A stretch of DNA of 20,895 bases, taken from NCBI GenBank assembly GCA_035654775.1, contig DASRWB010000044.1, forward strand, positions 1-20,895, read 5' to 3'. Origin of the DNA: HKST-UBA85 sp035654775 (lineage in GTDB: Bacteria; Bacteroidota; Bacteroidia; Flavobacteriales; Flavobacteriaceae). Position numbers and translations under genes: made by a program. Of the stretch, positions 1-6,538 are shown piece by piece (position 1 is the first letter of the stretch; every line of letters begins with the position of its first letter). The notes beneath the pieces were generated by a model. The model saw nothing but the letters and a program-made list of their open reading frames with translations. It did no database searches and was not told where the DNA came from.

Positions 1-1928
1 TTGGTATAGGTGTTTCTAATGGTTGGGGCTTTTTGAATATAACCTCCATTAAAATCAAACAGGTGTTTTCCTGACAGTTTATAGGTTAATCCGGCTTTGG
101 CTCCCATCCCGGTAAAGGTTAGCTTTTCACCTTTTCCGAAAGAGTTGTCATCAAAAAGTCCGTTTCTGTACAAGCCTTCTCTTTGGTATTGTGTGCTTCC
201 GAAATTACCCGAAACATAAAAATCTACTTTGCTGTATTTGAATAATGCAGTCGCATAGGCGTCCAAATCTGTGGCGTAAATATTGAAGTTATATCTAAAT
301 TTATCGCCTACACCGGCCACGTAATCTGCATTTTCTTCATCGAAAGGTACACCTTCAAATCCATCAACGTTTAAATATCCTATTCCTCCTAATAAATCCG
401 TGATTTCCGCAAAGTTTTCAGATTTTAAATTTTTATACGTTACACCTGCATTAAGGGTAATATTATCAGTTAATGTACTTGTTAATATGGTATTTGCCGT
501 AAACTGCTTGTCGTCTACCCGATCTTCATAAAGTGCGTAAGTGGCGTTAAGCCCGTTTTGCGCATTGGTTATATTGGCTGTATACATACGGTCCCAATTG
601 ATTTGTCCGTCATTTTCAAACTGCTGCTGCGCACCATAGGCAAACTCCGGATTATCCGGAAAGTTTCTTTCAAAATAGCTGGGCAGTAATTGGTAATAGG
701 CCGGACTGGGGTTAGATCCGCCGCCTTCATAGGCAATATTTCCTTCGCCATCTTCTACGCGGTTTACTCCGTTAAAATCTAAACGGCTATTTCCTATTTC
801 ACCAAACTGATAAGCCACATTGGTGTTGAGCATGGTTTTATCAGAAATGTTCCAGTAGTGGTTCAACATTAAAATAGGTTCTTCCACACGTTTTACTCTG
901 GAGTTTCTTTTTTCACCGTCTTGCCATCCCCAGTATTCATTGTATCTTATGTCTTTTAAATCATAAACTTCCTGTGTATTAGGTGATGATTTTCCTCTGC
1001 GGTTAGGCGCAAAGATAGAAGTGAAATTGATACTGTGTTTATCGTTAATTTTCTTTTCTACTGAAGCAAAAAAGGAATTGGAATCGTAAAAGGTTGCATC
1101 CTGATACCCTTCGTCGCCCCAACGTCTGGCCAGCATTAAGGTGTAGGCCCAGCCGCCTTCCAGCAAACCGGAAGAGTAACTTGCCATAATTCGGTTGGTA
1201 TAACTTCGGTTTGATGAAGAATAGGTTATTCGCCCGCCTTCTCTGTAACTTGAAGCTCGGGTACTGATGTTTGTTGAACCGAGCAAACCTCCAAAATTAA
1301 AGGAAGAAGGCACTAAACCGGTAGTCAACTCCTGATTTCGGATTACATCGTTTAATCCGCCCCAGTTACTCCATTGAGGTCTTCCGTCATAGGTTTTATT
1401 CATTTCAATACCGTTAATGAGTACGCTACCGTTTTCTGAATCCTGACCTCGCATTCTGAAGAATGAAGAGCTAAACTCAAAAGCCGCGGTACGCTGAAAC
1501 ACGTCTTGTGAGGATTGCAAAAGTCCGGAAATGTTATCGGCACCACTTGAATCGTCATTGAGTTCGTCATCAGACAGGGTTATGGTAAATAAATCGGCGG
1601 CATCTGAGGTTACATCCACTTCTAAAATCATATCGGTAATGTCAACCGTTTGTCCTTCGTTGATTACTATTGGGTATCTGTTATTCACATACCCTTGTTT
1701 TGAAAGTCTTAAAACTTGTTCTCCTAAAGGTAATTTTTGGGTGAACACGAAAGTTCCTAAGGCATCAGTAGTAACTGATATATTTGTGCCTTCAATAGTA
1801 ACGGTTACATCCGGAATGGGTTCTTGTGTAACAGGGTCTTTTACACTTCCTTTTACAACAGTTTGCTGAGCAAACACCGGTAAGGCAGAAAATATCCCCA
1901 TTAAAAAAATAAATAAGCTTTTTTTCAT
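1..1928 (-). CDS. TonB-dependent receptor, partial (C-terminus beyond left edge)
   Basis: This is an outer-membrane TonB-dependent receptor of the SusC/RagA type; about 642 codons are present and the reading frame is still open at base 1. I translated it by hand from the ATG at 1926-1928. Residues 1-21 are a signal peptide (MKKSLFIF... ending PVFAQ). Residues about 22-105 form a carboxypeptidase-like regulatory beta-sandwich (VKGSVKDPVTQEPIPDVTV). A plug domain follows, with FRMRGQDSENGSVLINGIEM and RPQWSNWGGLNDV, and then barrel strands rich in aromatic and Asn residues. I see no classical DEVVV TonB box; the plug is preceded by an acidic stretch FTITLSDDELNDD. In my memory this sequence type is a conserved flavobacterial receptor often found beside secreted nucleases, which fits the divergent EEP-family gene 156 bases away. 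The substrate is not identifiable. Family is secure; nucleotide or phosphate scavenging is inference. Confidence 0.93.
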   Translation of the reverse strand, partial: MKKSLFIFLMGIFSALPVFAQQTVVKGSVKDPVTQEPIPDVTVTIEGTNISVTTDALGTFVFTQKLPLGEQVLRLSKQGYVNNRYPIVINEGQTVDITDMILEVDVTSDAADLFTITLSDDELNDDSSGADNISGLLQSSQDVFQRTAAFEFSSSFFRMRGQDSENGSVLINGIEMNKTYDGRPQWSNWGGLNDVIRNQELTTGLVPSSFNFGGLLGSTNISTRASSYREGGRITYSSSNRSYTNRIMASYSSGLLEGGWAYTLMLARRWGDEGYQDATFYDSNSFFASVEKKINDKHSINFTSIFAPNRRGKSSPNTQEVYDLKDIRYNEYWGWQDGEKRNSRVKRVEEPILMLNHYWNISDKTMLNTNVAYQFGEIGNSRLDFNGVNRVEDGEGNIAYEGGGSNPSPAYYQLLPSYFERNFPDNPEFAYGAQQQFENDGQINWDRMYTANITNAQNGLNATYALYEDRVDDKQFTANTILTSTLTDNITLNAGVTYKNLKSENFAEITDLLGGIGYLNVDGFEGVPFDEENADYVAGVGDKFRYNFNIYATDLDAYATALFKYSKVDFYVSGNFGSTQYQREGLYRNGLFDDNSFGKGEKLTFTGMGAKAGLTYKLSGKHLFDFNGGYIQKAPTIRNTYT

Positions 1929-1958
1929 ATTTGGTTTTATAGTTAAAAAAGATTTATT

Positions 1959-1983
1959 CCTTAAATAATTTTGGTATTTAAGG
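1959..1983. promoter_or_regulatory. Perfect inverted repeat in TonB-receptor leader
   Basis: CCTTAAATA (1959-1967) and TATTTAAGG (1975-1983) are exact reverse complements separated by a 7-base loop. The repeat lies just downstream of a -7-like box (1988-1995) for the minus-strand receptor, so it sits at or near the predicted transcript 5' end. It could be an operator or a 5' stem-loop of the mRNA. No T-run follows that would make it a terminator. Confidence 0.45.
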
Positions 1984-1987
1984 CTTG

Positions 1988-1995
1988 CAAATTTA
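1988..1995 (-). promoter_or_regulatory. Putative -7 box for the TonB-dependent receptor
   Basis: On the minus strand this reads TAAATTTG, an exact match to the Bacteroidota -7 consensus TAnnTTTG, 60 bases upstream of the receptor ATG. I cannot find a convincing -33 TTG at the expected 19-21 base distance, so the call rests on the -7 box and its position. Confidence 0.35.
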
Positions 1996-2015
1996 CATTT
2001 TTTATAATAAATATC

Positions 2016-2023
2016 TACTTTTG
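2016..2023 (+). promoter_or_regulatory. Putative -7 box for the secreted EEP-family gene
   Basis: TACTTTTG matches TAnnTTTG on the plus strand and lies 61 bases before the ATG at 2085. No good -33 TTG is present at normal spacing. It and the minus-strand box at 1988-1995 would form closely spaced divergent promoters, allowing joint control of receptor and nuclease. Confidence 0.33.
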
Positions 2024-2084
2024 GCCTGACAATTGTTCATATTGATAAGAATTGTTTAAATTACTAAAAACATATTAAAGCTAC

Positions 2085-3140
2085 ATGAAAAAATTATCCT
2101 TTTACTTTTCAGTAATCTTAGCCCTTTCTGTTTTTACCGGAATTGCTCAGGAAAAGAAAAAATACAGAGCGCATACCATAGGGTTTTACAATTTAGAAAA
2201 TCTTTTTGACACCATAAATGACCCCTTAAAATTTGATGAGGCAAGCCCCATGATGGAACTTAAAACAGACCGACAGCCTGTTTACAAAAAGAAAGTGCGT
2301 AATATGGCGCGTGTAATTTATGATATAGGACATGAAATAACCCAAAATGCACCTGTGATTTTAGGCGTATCCGAAATTGAAAACAGAGAAGTTTTGGAGG
2401 ATGTAGTGAACGACTCGTTATTGCTTCCGTATGACTATGGCATTGTCCATTACCATTCGCCTGATGCCCGTGGAATAGACGTAGGATTGATTTACCAAAA
2501 AAAGTTTTTTACGCCGCTGTACACAAGCTCACACGAATTAAAAATTTATGACGACAACACCCAAAAACGGGTATATACCAGAGATCAATTGTTGGTAAGT
2601 GGGAAACTTGAAGGAGAAATGATTCATATTATTGTAAACCATTGGCCTTCAAGAAGTGGCGGAGAAGCACGCAGCAGGCCCAAACGCATCGCAGCCGCAA
2701 AACTTAGTAAGCGTCTCATAGATTCCTTGCAGTCTAACGACCCATATGCAAAAATATTTATTGTAGGAGATTTGAATGACGACCCAACAAATCAAAGTAT
2801 CAAGGAAATTCTTAAAGCTGAAAAAGATAAAGAGAAAGTAGGCTTTAAAGGAATTTACAATCCTATGGAAAACTTTTTTAGAATGGGCTTAGGCTCTAAT
2901 GCCTACCGAGATGCCTGGAGTTTGTTTGATCAAATATTGATGTCTAAACCCTTACTGGAAAAAGATTATTCATCGTTCAGGTTTTATCAAGCCGGAATTT
3001 ATAATAAAAACTACTTGGTTGAAAAACGAGGAAGATGGAAAGGCTATCCAAAACGTAGCTTTTCCGATGGTGGCTTTACCGACGGTTTTAGCGACCACTT
3101 TCCTGTATACGTTATTGTTATTAAAGAAATAGATCAATAA
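2085..3140 (+). CDS. Secreted endonuclease/exonuclease/phosphatase (EEP) family protein
   Basis: A 351-residue member of the DNase I-like EEP superfamily, which hydrolyses phosphodiester or phosphomonoester bonds with a divalent metal. Residues 1-21 are a signal peptide with mature N-terminus near Q22, so it is exported to the periplasm or outside. The family's catalytic positions are all visible: N37 in FYNLENLFD, E97 in GVSEIEN, H186 in NHWPSRSGG, D229 and N231 in VGDLNDDPTN, and D337-H338 in the C-terminal SDHFPV. It is therefore probably active. EEP enzymes act on DNA, RNA, sphingomyelin, inositol phosphates and other substrates, and the sequence alone does not choose; a nuclease-like role is favoured because it is divergent from a TonB-dependent receptor that could import breakdown products. 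The gene stands alone and ends at a strong hairpin terminator. Confidence 0.88.
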   Translation: MKKLSFYFSVILALSVFTGIAQEKKKYRAHTIGFYNLENLFDTINDPLKFDEASPMMELKTDRQPVYKKKVRNMARVIYDIGHEITQNAPVILGVSEIENREVLEDVVNDSLLLPYDYGIVHYHSPDARGIDVGLIYQKKFFTPLYTSSHELKIYDDNTQKRVYTRDQLLVSGKLEGEMIHIIVNHWPSRSGGEARSRPKRIAAAKLSKRLIDSLQSNDPYAKIFIVGDLNDDPTNQSIKEILKAEKDKEKVGFKGIYNPMENFFRMGLGSNAYRDAWSLFDQILMSKPLLEKDYSSFRFYQAGIYNKNYLVEKRGRWKGYPKRSFSDGGFTDGFSDHFPVYVIVIKEIDQ

Positions 3141-3162
3141 AAATAGTATCATCGCATCCCAT

Positions 3163-3196
3163 AAAAAAAGGCAACTGAAATTCAGTTGCCTTTTTT
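3163..3196. terminator. Bidirectional rho-independent terminator
   Basis: GGCAACTG (3170-3177) and CAGTTGCC (3183-3190) form an 8-bp stem around loop AAATT. It is flanked by seven A on the left and six T on the right, so it gives a U-run transcript on either strand. It lies between the convergent EEP-family gene and the small membrane-protein gene and should serve both. Confidence 0.8.
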
Positions 3197-3197
3197 G

Positions 3198-3641
3198 TTA
3201 ATTCTGCAGCCAGGTATTCCAGGGAATTCTTGACAAAAAGAGCACCAAGGCAATGCCATAAAATACGGTTATGGTTTTAAACTTGGTTTTTGAATTTTCT
3301 TTCTTTTTATGACTGGAGTAGCCTATGGTTATTAAAATAATGGCTATAATATTTACCAGCGGATGTTCAACCAAATACAATCGGTTTACTGCATTTTTCA
3401 TGACTTCTCCCATGCCGGATTCGCTAAACAAACTTAATCTTGGAGAGATAAAATACAAAACAAACCCCAAGACTAACTGGATATGCGATACTATCAAGGC
3501 AAACAGGGTTATTCGTAAATCTTTTGCTGAAAAGGCTTTATTGCCAAAAAACTTGGCAAGCGCATTAAAGGTAGCCAATACCAGTATTAACAATACTAGA
3601 TAAGCCCAGTAAGAGTGTAAAATTTTAACGGTTTCGTACAT
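3198..3641 (-). CDS. Small four-helix membrane protein, possible heme binder
   Basis: A conserved flavobacterial inner-membrane protein of 147 residues with no assigned function that I can defend; I recall relatives labelled 'cytochrome b' or mislabelled as ribosomal protein. Four hydrophobic segments are evident at about 12-32, 43-65, 94-110 and 121-141. Four His lie at or near membrane ends: H9 (ILHSYW), H53 (VSHIQL, inside helix 2), H93 (VEHPL, start of helix 3) and H111. That spacing is compatible with axial heme ligands but does not prove them. I start it at the ATG 3639-3641. A frame extension to TTG at 3663-3665 is rejected because that codon lies inside a perfect -7 promoter box. It is monocistronic, shares the bidirectional terminator at 3163-3196, and follows the terminator of the upstream TonB-dependent receptor. 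Confidence 0.75.
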   Translation of the reverse strand: MYETVKILHSYWAYLVLLILVLATFNALAKFFGNKAFSAKDLRITLFALIVSHIQLVLGFVLYFISPRLSLFSESGMGEVMKNAVNRLYLVEHPLVNIIAIILITIGYSSHKKKENSKTKFKTITVFYGIALVLFLSRIPWNTWLQN

Positions 3642-3662
3642 GTTTTTTAGGTTTAAGTTATT

Positions 3663-3670
3663 CAAAGGTA
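3663..3670 (-). promoter_or_regulatory. -7 promoter box for the small membrane protein
   Basis: Minus strand reads TACCTTTG, an exact TAnnTTTG match. Transcription would start near 3656, giving a leader of roughly 15 bases to the ATG at 3641. The region expected to hold -33 overlaps the upstream terminator's A/T run and shows no clear TTG. Confidence 0.45.
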
Positions 3671-3688
3671 CTAAAATAAAGCCATAAA

Positions 3689-3717
3689 AAAACCCGAACC
3701 ATAAATGTCCGGGTTTT
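3689..3717 (-). terminator. Rho-independent terminator of the TonB-dependent receptor
   Basis: AAAACCCG (3689-3696) pairs with CGGGTTTT (3710-3717) across a 13-base loop. On the minus strand the stem is followed by a run of T (complement of the A's at 3686-3692). It lies 22 bases past the receptor's stop codon. Confidence 0.78.
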
Positions 3718-3739
3718 AATTTTTAATTTTCTATTTTAC

Positions 3740-6382
3740 TTAAAAGTTATAGCGAATACTGGCATTCCAAGTTCTGCCAATTCCTAAATAATAACCAAAG
3801 CTGTCTTTTTGATTTATATAAGCTTCATTGAATAAATTGTAAACATTTCCTCTGAAAACAATGTCTTGTCCTCCTATTTTAAATTTGTAAGTCAAACCGG
3901 CGTCTGCTAATGTATAAGCCGGAAGTCTAACAGACTCATATTTTCCTCCAGCCAGTGCTTCTGCAGCTACATCAGCAGGGTCAACAAATTCATAAAGTCC
4001 TGAGTAAATGTTGTAAGAACCATCAACAGATAGGCACTCAAGTATATCTATACTTAATCCCATTCCGAAAGATGTTTGTGGTGCATTACCAATTTTCACA
4101 TCAGTTAAATCCACTTTTCCGTTAGAGGTTATAAATTCACCGGTGTCATCATTTTGTAGGGTGTAAGGCGTTTCGCCATCATACTTCCAGTTCCCTATAG
4201 AACCATATCCCCTTAAACTCCAGCTGGCGGCTATGGGTCTGTACTCAAAATCAAACTCTACTCCATTGTGTCTTTGTGTTACGTCTGTGATTCTATAAGT
4301 ACTAAATTCGTCATCACTTGTATTTAATTCTCCATCTGCTCCGGGTTGTACAGGTCCGTTAATGGACAAGTATCTGTTACCCCATTCTGTACTGTAAACA
4401 TCTATGTTTAGTCTCAACACATCATTCTTAAATCTGTAACCTCCTTCAAAACTGGTGATTTCTTCATTATCAACTTCCGGTTCTGCCAAAGCATTATCAT
4501 ATCTGATATCGGCAAAAATATTGTCTAAAAAGGGTTGTCTGGAATAAAATCCGGCATTGAAAAAGAAAGCATGCTTGTCATTTAACTTATAAGCAAGACC
4601 TCCTTTTATGTTGTATCCTGCTTTACTTACTTTATCCGATTTTCCTAAGCCGTTACCTCTACCGGTAAAGAACCCTTCTCTTTGGTAGGATTGTGTAGAT
4701 ACAGCTCCTTGTGCAAATGCTGAGAACTTATCGTTAACGTATTCTACTTGACCAAATCCACCTAAGTACTGAATTACTTCTTCATAATTGTAATCGTATC
4801 TTTGGTCATCATCAGCAAAGTTGAATAAGGATGCCCAAGGATTGGCCTCAAATGTCTCGGATATAACGTAGTCGCTTGGTCTATCGGTTCTGAAATTATC
4901 AACATAACCATTAAGTCCTAACTTGTTTTCCAATTGTCTGAAGTGTATCCCATTGTAGGTTCTTCCATCAACCCCAACATTTAATGACCAGTTTTCGTTT
5001 ACATCAAAGTTTAAATTTGAAAGCATCCCATACCAGTTATGGTTATTAACTGATGATCTTCTTAAGTAAGAGTCGGAGAAGTTACCATTTCCATTAGCAT
5101 CAGCTGTTGCTATATTATTTTCTACTATAGCTTCAAAATTAATTTCTTGTTCGTTTGTTCCGGTAATGCCTACATCAATATTTCTAATACGTCCATTACC
5201 TACATTTCCTGTTCCGCCGCCGCGACCCCAAGAAGCATAAAGCACTGTGGATAGCTCTAACCTGTCGTTAATGTCAAAATCCCAGTTCAAGTTTGCCACG
5301 GGTTTGTGATAGTAGTTACGTCTTTCTGTAAAACGTTCTCCATTTAAAAATCCTGTATTGCTGTTGGCTTTTTCACCATAAGCTTGGTAAAACTCCAGGC
5401 TTTGAGAAAAGTTTTGATCGTGCCATTGCGGAGCTCCTGTGAGTAAGAAATTAAATGAATGCTTATCATTAGGCTTATATCCTACAGAGAATAAGTAATT
5501 TTGTCCTTGTCCAGCTGTACCAATTGAGTACTTTCTAAAAGCTTGCCAATGATCAACAAGTACGGAAAAAGCCCATCCTTTTTCATTTAACCCCGTATCA
5601 TAAGAAAAAGTGCCTTTCATATAGCTGTCATTTCCTCCTAAAAATCGAACAAAGCCTCCTTGTTTTCTCTCGGTAGTTTTAGAAACGATATTCACCGTTC
5701 CTCCCACTGAAGAAATAGCTAACTTGGATGCCCCTAAACCACGTTGAATTTGTACTGCATTAGCAACATCACTCATCCCTGACCAGTTTGACCAATACAT
5801 TCTGCCATCTTCCATCCCGTTGATAGGCTGACCATTTAACAAGTAAGCTGTATTAGTTTGATCAAATCCTCTTAAAAAGATTTGGCTATCGCCGAAACCT
5901 CCAGCTTGATTTGAAACGTAAATTGAAGGCGTATTTTTTAACGCTTCACCAAATTCTACGTTCCCCGCAGATTTCATTTGAATTTCTTGAGCTCTAATTG
6001 TAGAAACCGCCACAGGTGTTTCTCTGCCTTCGGCTAAATCAACAATTCCGCTGCCAATAATAACCACTTCATCCAGAGAATTGTCAGGAGTTAAAATGAT
6101 TCTTCCCAGATTAGTATCTCCATTAAATGTCAAGGTCACGGTTCGGTACCCCACATATGAAATTTCAATACTTCCTGAACCGGCTTCACTAATTAAAGTA
6201 AAGTTTCCATCAAAGTCTGAAGACACACCATTGGTTGTGCCCTTTTCAATAATGTTTGCACCGGGTAATGGCGAGTTTAAATCCCCATCAATTACAGTAC
6301 CTGTTAGAGTACTTTGAGCAAATGCTGCTACAGAAAAAAGAACTGCAACTGCAACAAATAAAAATCGAGTAGTTTTCTTCAT
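3740..6382 (-). CDS. TonB-dependent receptor (complete)
   Basis: An 880-residue outer-membrane active transporter. Residues 1-22 are a signal peptide ending AFA with mature Q23. Residues about 24-98 are a carboxypeptidase-like regulatory domain (LTGTVIDGDLNSPLPGANI, VGYRTV). A TonB-box-like DEVVIIG is at 104-110. The plug domain holds QIFLRGFDQTNTAYLLNGQP and GMEDGRMYWSNWSGMSDV, followed by the plug end VGGTVNIVSKT. The remainder is a 22-strand-type barrel finishing in the outer-membrane C-terminal signature ...NASIRYNF with terminal Phe. No SusD partner is adjacent, and the gene is monocistronic with its own promoter box (6414-6421) and terminator (3689-3717). Lack of SusD makes a siderophore, peptide, vitamin or metal ligand as likely as a glycan; I cannot choose. 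It differs in sequence from the receptor at the left edge, so the two are not a recent duplication. Confidence 0.95.
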   Translation of the reverse strand: MKKTTRFLFVAVAVLFSVAAFAQSTLTGTVIDGDLNSPLPGANIIEKGTTNGVSSDFDGNFTLISEAGSGSIEISYVGYRTVTLTFNGDTNLGRIILTPDNSLDEVVIIGSGIVDLAEGRETPVAVSTIRAQEIQMKSAGNVEFGEALKNTPSIYVSNQAGGFGDSQIFLRGFDQTNTAYLLNGQPINGMEDGRMYWSNWSGMSDVANAVQIQRGLGASKLAISSVGGTVNIVSKTTERKQGGFVRFLGGNDSYMKGTFSYDTGLNEKGWAFSVLVDHWQAFRKYSIGTAGQGQNYLFSVGYKPNDKHSFNFLLTGAPQWHDQNFSQSLEFYQAYGEKANSNTGFLNGERFTERRNYYHKPVANLNWDFDINDRLELSTVLYASWGRGGGTGNVGNGRIRNIDVGITGTNEQEINFEAIVENNIATADANGNGNFSDSYLRRSSVNNHNWYGMLSNLNFDVNENWSLNVGVDGRTYNGIHFRQLENKLGLNGYVDNFRTDRPSDYVISETFEANPWASLFNFADDDQRYDYNYEEVIQYLGGFGQVEYVNDKFSAFAQGAVSTQSYQREGFFTGRGNGLGKSDKVSKAGYNIKGGLAYKLNDKHAFFFNAGFYSRQPFLDNIFADIRYDNALAEPEVDNEEITSFEGGYRFKNDVLRLNIDVYSTEWGNRYLSINGPVQPGADGELNTSDDEFSTYRITDVTQRHNGVEFDFEYRPIAASWSLRGYGSIGNWKYDGETPYTLQNDDTGEFITSNGKVDLTDVKIGNAPQTSFGMGLSIDILECLSVDGSYNIYSGLYEFVDPADVAAEALAGGKYESVRLPAYTLADAGLTYKFKIGGQDIVFRGNVYNLFNEAYINQKDSFGYYLGIGRTWNASIRYNF

Positions 6383-6413
6383 TTTAGTTATGGATTAGTT
6401 TGAAAATTTTCGG

Positions 6414-6421
6414 CAAAATTA
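6414..6421 (-). promoter_or_regulatory. -7 promoter box of the complete TonB-dependent receptor
   Basis: Minus strand reads TAATTTTG, matching TAnnTTTG, 32 bases upstream of the ATG at 6382. The -33 region contains TTAA at about 22 bases spacing rather than a clean TTG. Two short palindromes overlap this promoter. Confidence 0.45.
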
Positions 6422-6457
6422 GCCATATTTTTGGCTATTTCATTAACTTATTGTTAA
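6420..6457. promoter_or_regulatory. Two adjacent palindromes across the receptor promoter
   Basis: TAGCCA (6420-6425) and TGGCTA (6432-6437) are a perfect 6-bp inverted repeat with a 6-base spacer that overlaps the -7 box. Just upstream, TTAAC (6443-6447) and GTTAA (6453-6457) form a second repeat with a 5-base spacer, over the -33 region. Their position makes them candidate repressor operators, which would suit a substrate-regulated transporter. Short AT-rich palindromes also arise by chance, so confidence is limited. Confidence 0.35.
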
Positions 6458-6538
6458 GAATTATTTACCCTTAAGGTACTGCATAAAACTTTACAATTTT
6501 AACTCTTTGAAAATAAGCTATAAACAAGTTTTTAACAC

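Noticed and set aside
2031..2056. AATTGTT repeated at 2031-2037 and 2050-2056 upstream of the EEP-family gene
   Set aside because: Seven-base AT-rich direct repeats are expected by chance in this composition and no promoter geometry supports them.
1..6382. The two TonB-dependent receptors as a recent tandem duplication
   Set aside because: Their N-terminal domains, TonB-box regions and plugs differ clearly beyond general family motifs, and each has a separate context.
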